64,000 nt of DNA, from NCBI GenBank assembly GCA_947489425.1, contig CANLDL010000003.1, positions 124,001 to 188,000 on the forward strand, given 5' to 3'. Source of the DNA: an uncultured Pseudomonadales bacterium (GTDB lineage Bacteria > Pseudomonadota > Gammaproteobacteria > Pseudomonadales > Cellvibrionaceae). Positions 63,569 to 64,000 of this stretch are shown piece by piece. Each line of letters starts with the position of its first letter. The stretch's first letter is position 1. Made by a program: the position numbers and the translations under genes. The notes beneath the pieces are model-generated. The model was not told where the DNA came from, did no database searches, and was given only the letters and a program-made list of their open reading frames with translations.

Positions 63569-64000
63569 ATGACTAATGTAACACCACCTCTTTTTTTTAA
63601 CGATATTGATCATTTTATAGATACAATTCCCTCGCTAGATACAAACTCACCTTTAGTTACACCCAAAAGCATCTTCACACCATTATTAGACAATTATATC
63701 GACTTTTATGATGTTAATTTTTTAAACCATAAGGACAGGCAAAACAACATCGCAAGCGAGCATAAAATTTGGCAAAGCCAAATTAATGGCTACAGAATCA
63801 TCGAGCAATATTGGCAACCTAACGAGCATAACGGTGATACGATATTTATTGTCCATGGTTACTTTGAACACACAGCACTTTATGCAAAGATTATTTTTTG
63901 GTGTCTAAGTAAGGGCTATAGAGTCCATCTTTTTGACTTACCTGGCCATGGTTTAAGCAGTGGCAAGGCTGCCCACATTGATAGCTTTACACAATATAGC
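63569..64000 (+). CDS. Alpha/beta hydrolase (serine aminopeptidase S33 type), 5' part
   Basis: The frame is open from ATG 63569 to the window edge (144 codons). A polar lead of about 70 residues precedes the hydrolase core: DTIFIVHGYFEHTALYAKIIFWCLSKGYRVHLFDLPGHGLSSG, with the oxyanion HGYFEH and the DLPGHGLS strand-turn typical of monoacylglycerol lipase/S33 proteins. The nucleophile elbow lies beyond the edge. Probably cytoplasmic. It may be cotranscribed with the PilZ gene. Confidence 0.8.
   Translation, partial: MTNVTPPLFFNDIDHFIDTIPSLDTNSPLVTPKSIFTPLLDNYIDFYDVNFLNHKDRQNNIASEHKIWQSQINGYRIIEQYWQPNEHNGDTIFIVHGYFEHTALYAKIIFWCLSKGYRVHLFDLPGHGLSSGKAAHIDSFTQYS

Overview
The window looks like chromosome from a low-GC (roughly 40%) marine-type gammaproteobacterium, possibly related to the Cellvibrionales. 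This rests on gene content (radA, parC, the metK-ahcY-metF block, tkt-epd-pgk-fba, DctBD/DctPQM, a type I-F cas locus) and protein character, not on a database search. No rRNA or tRNA gene was recognised.

Layout. 1-1120: three small cassette-like genes on the minus strand (one a PIN-like protein cut by the window edge) separated by two attC-like sites, i.e. a piece of integron cassette array without a visible integrase. 1124-4551: radA, a SIMPL protein, a small membrane protein and a DUF4197 protein. 4681-7095: a four-domain DnaT-like protein overlapping a lambda P-like helicase loader, then DUF2288. 7166-13902: a TRAP transporter (dctPQM) and its DctB/DctD two-component system, with a sigma-54 promoter and paired upstream activator sites. 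13943-18236: parC and a chemoreceptor. 18280-23887: SAM-cycle block (sahR-like regulator, Cys-rich mini-protein, metK, ahcY, metF, rsmE), with a perfect 48-bp palindrome between it and the divergent cfa gene. 25239-29125: miscellaneous genes.

29286-44460 is a sugar-acid catabolic island: OprB-type porin, semialdehyde dehydrogenase, AraD1/GguC-like protein, enolase-superfamily dehydratase, PdxA-like dehydrogenase, beta-propeller, SMP-30 lactonase and FadR-type regulator, then a ribose-type ABC transporter and a divergent GntR(LacI-family)-like regulator. Eight copies of a GTTACCGATAAC-type operator tie the porin, dehydrogenase, transporter and regulator into one regulon. The porin promoter region is a decayed tandem array of 141-bp units, and the transporter/regulator intergenic region holds a perfect 46-bp palindrome centred on one operator.

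44842-49578: an AapJQM amino-acid transporter without its ATPase, mazG and a DUF4410-like gene. 49650-54209: the most interesting locus, a type I-F Cascade operon (csy1, csy2, csy3, cas6f) with complete ORFs but no cas2-3, only a decayed fragment of cas1, and a downstream array of four strongly diverged, irregularly spaced I-F repeats. A complete surveillance complex kept beside decayed adaptation genes and a decayed array suggests either recent degeneration or a nuclease-less, repurposed RNA-guided DNA binder. 54626-63530: small lipoprotein, the tkt-epd-DUF4124-pgk-fba carbon-metabolism block, DUF302, DUF808 and PilZ proteins. The window ends inside an alpha/beta hydrolase gene.
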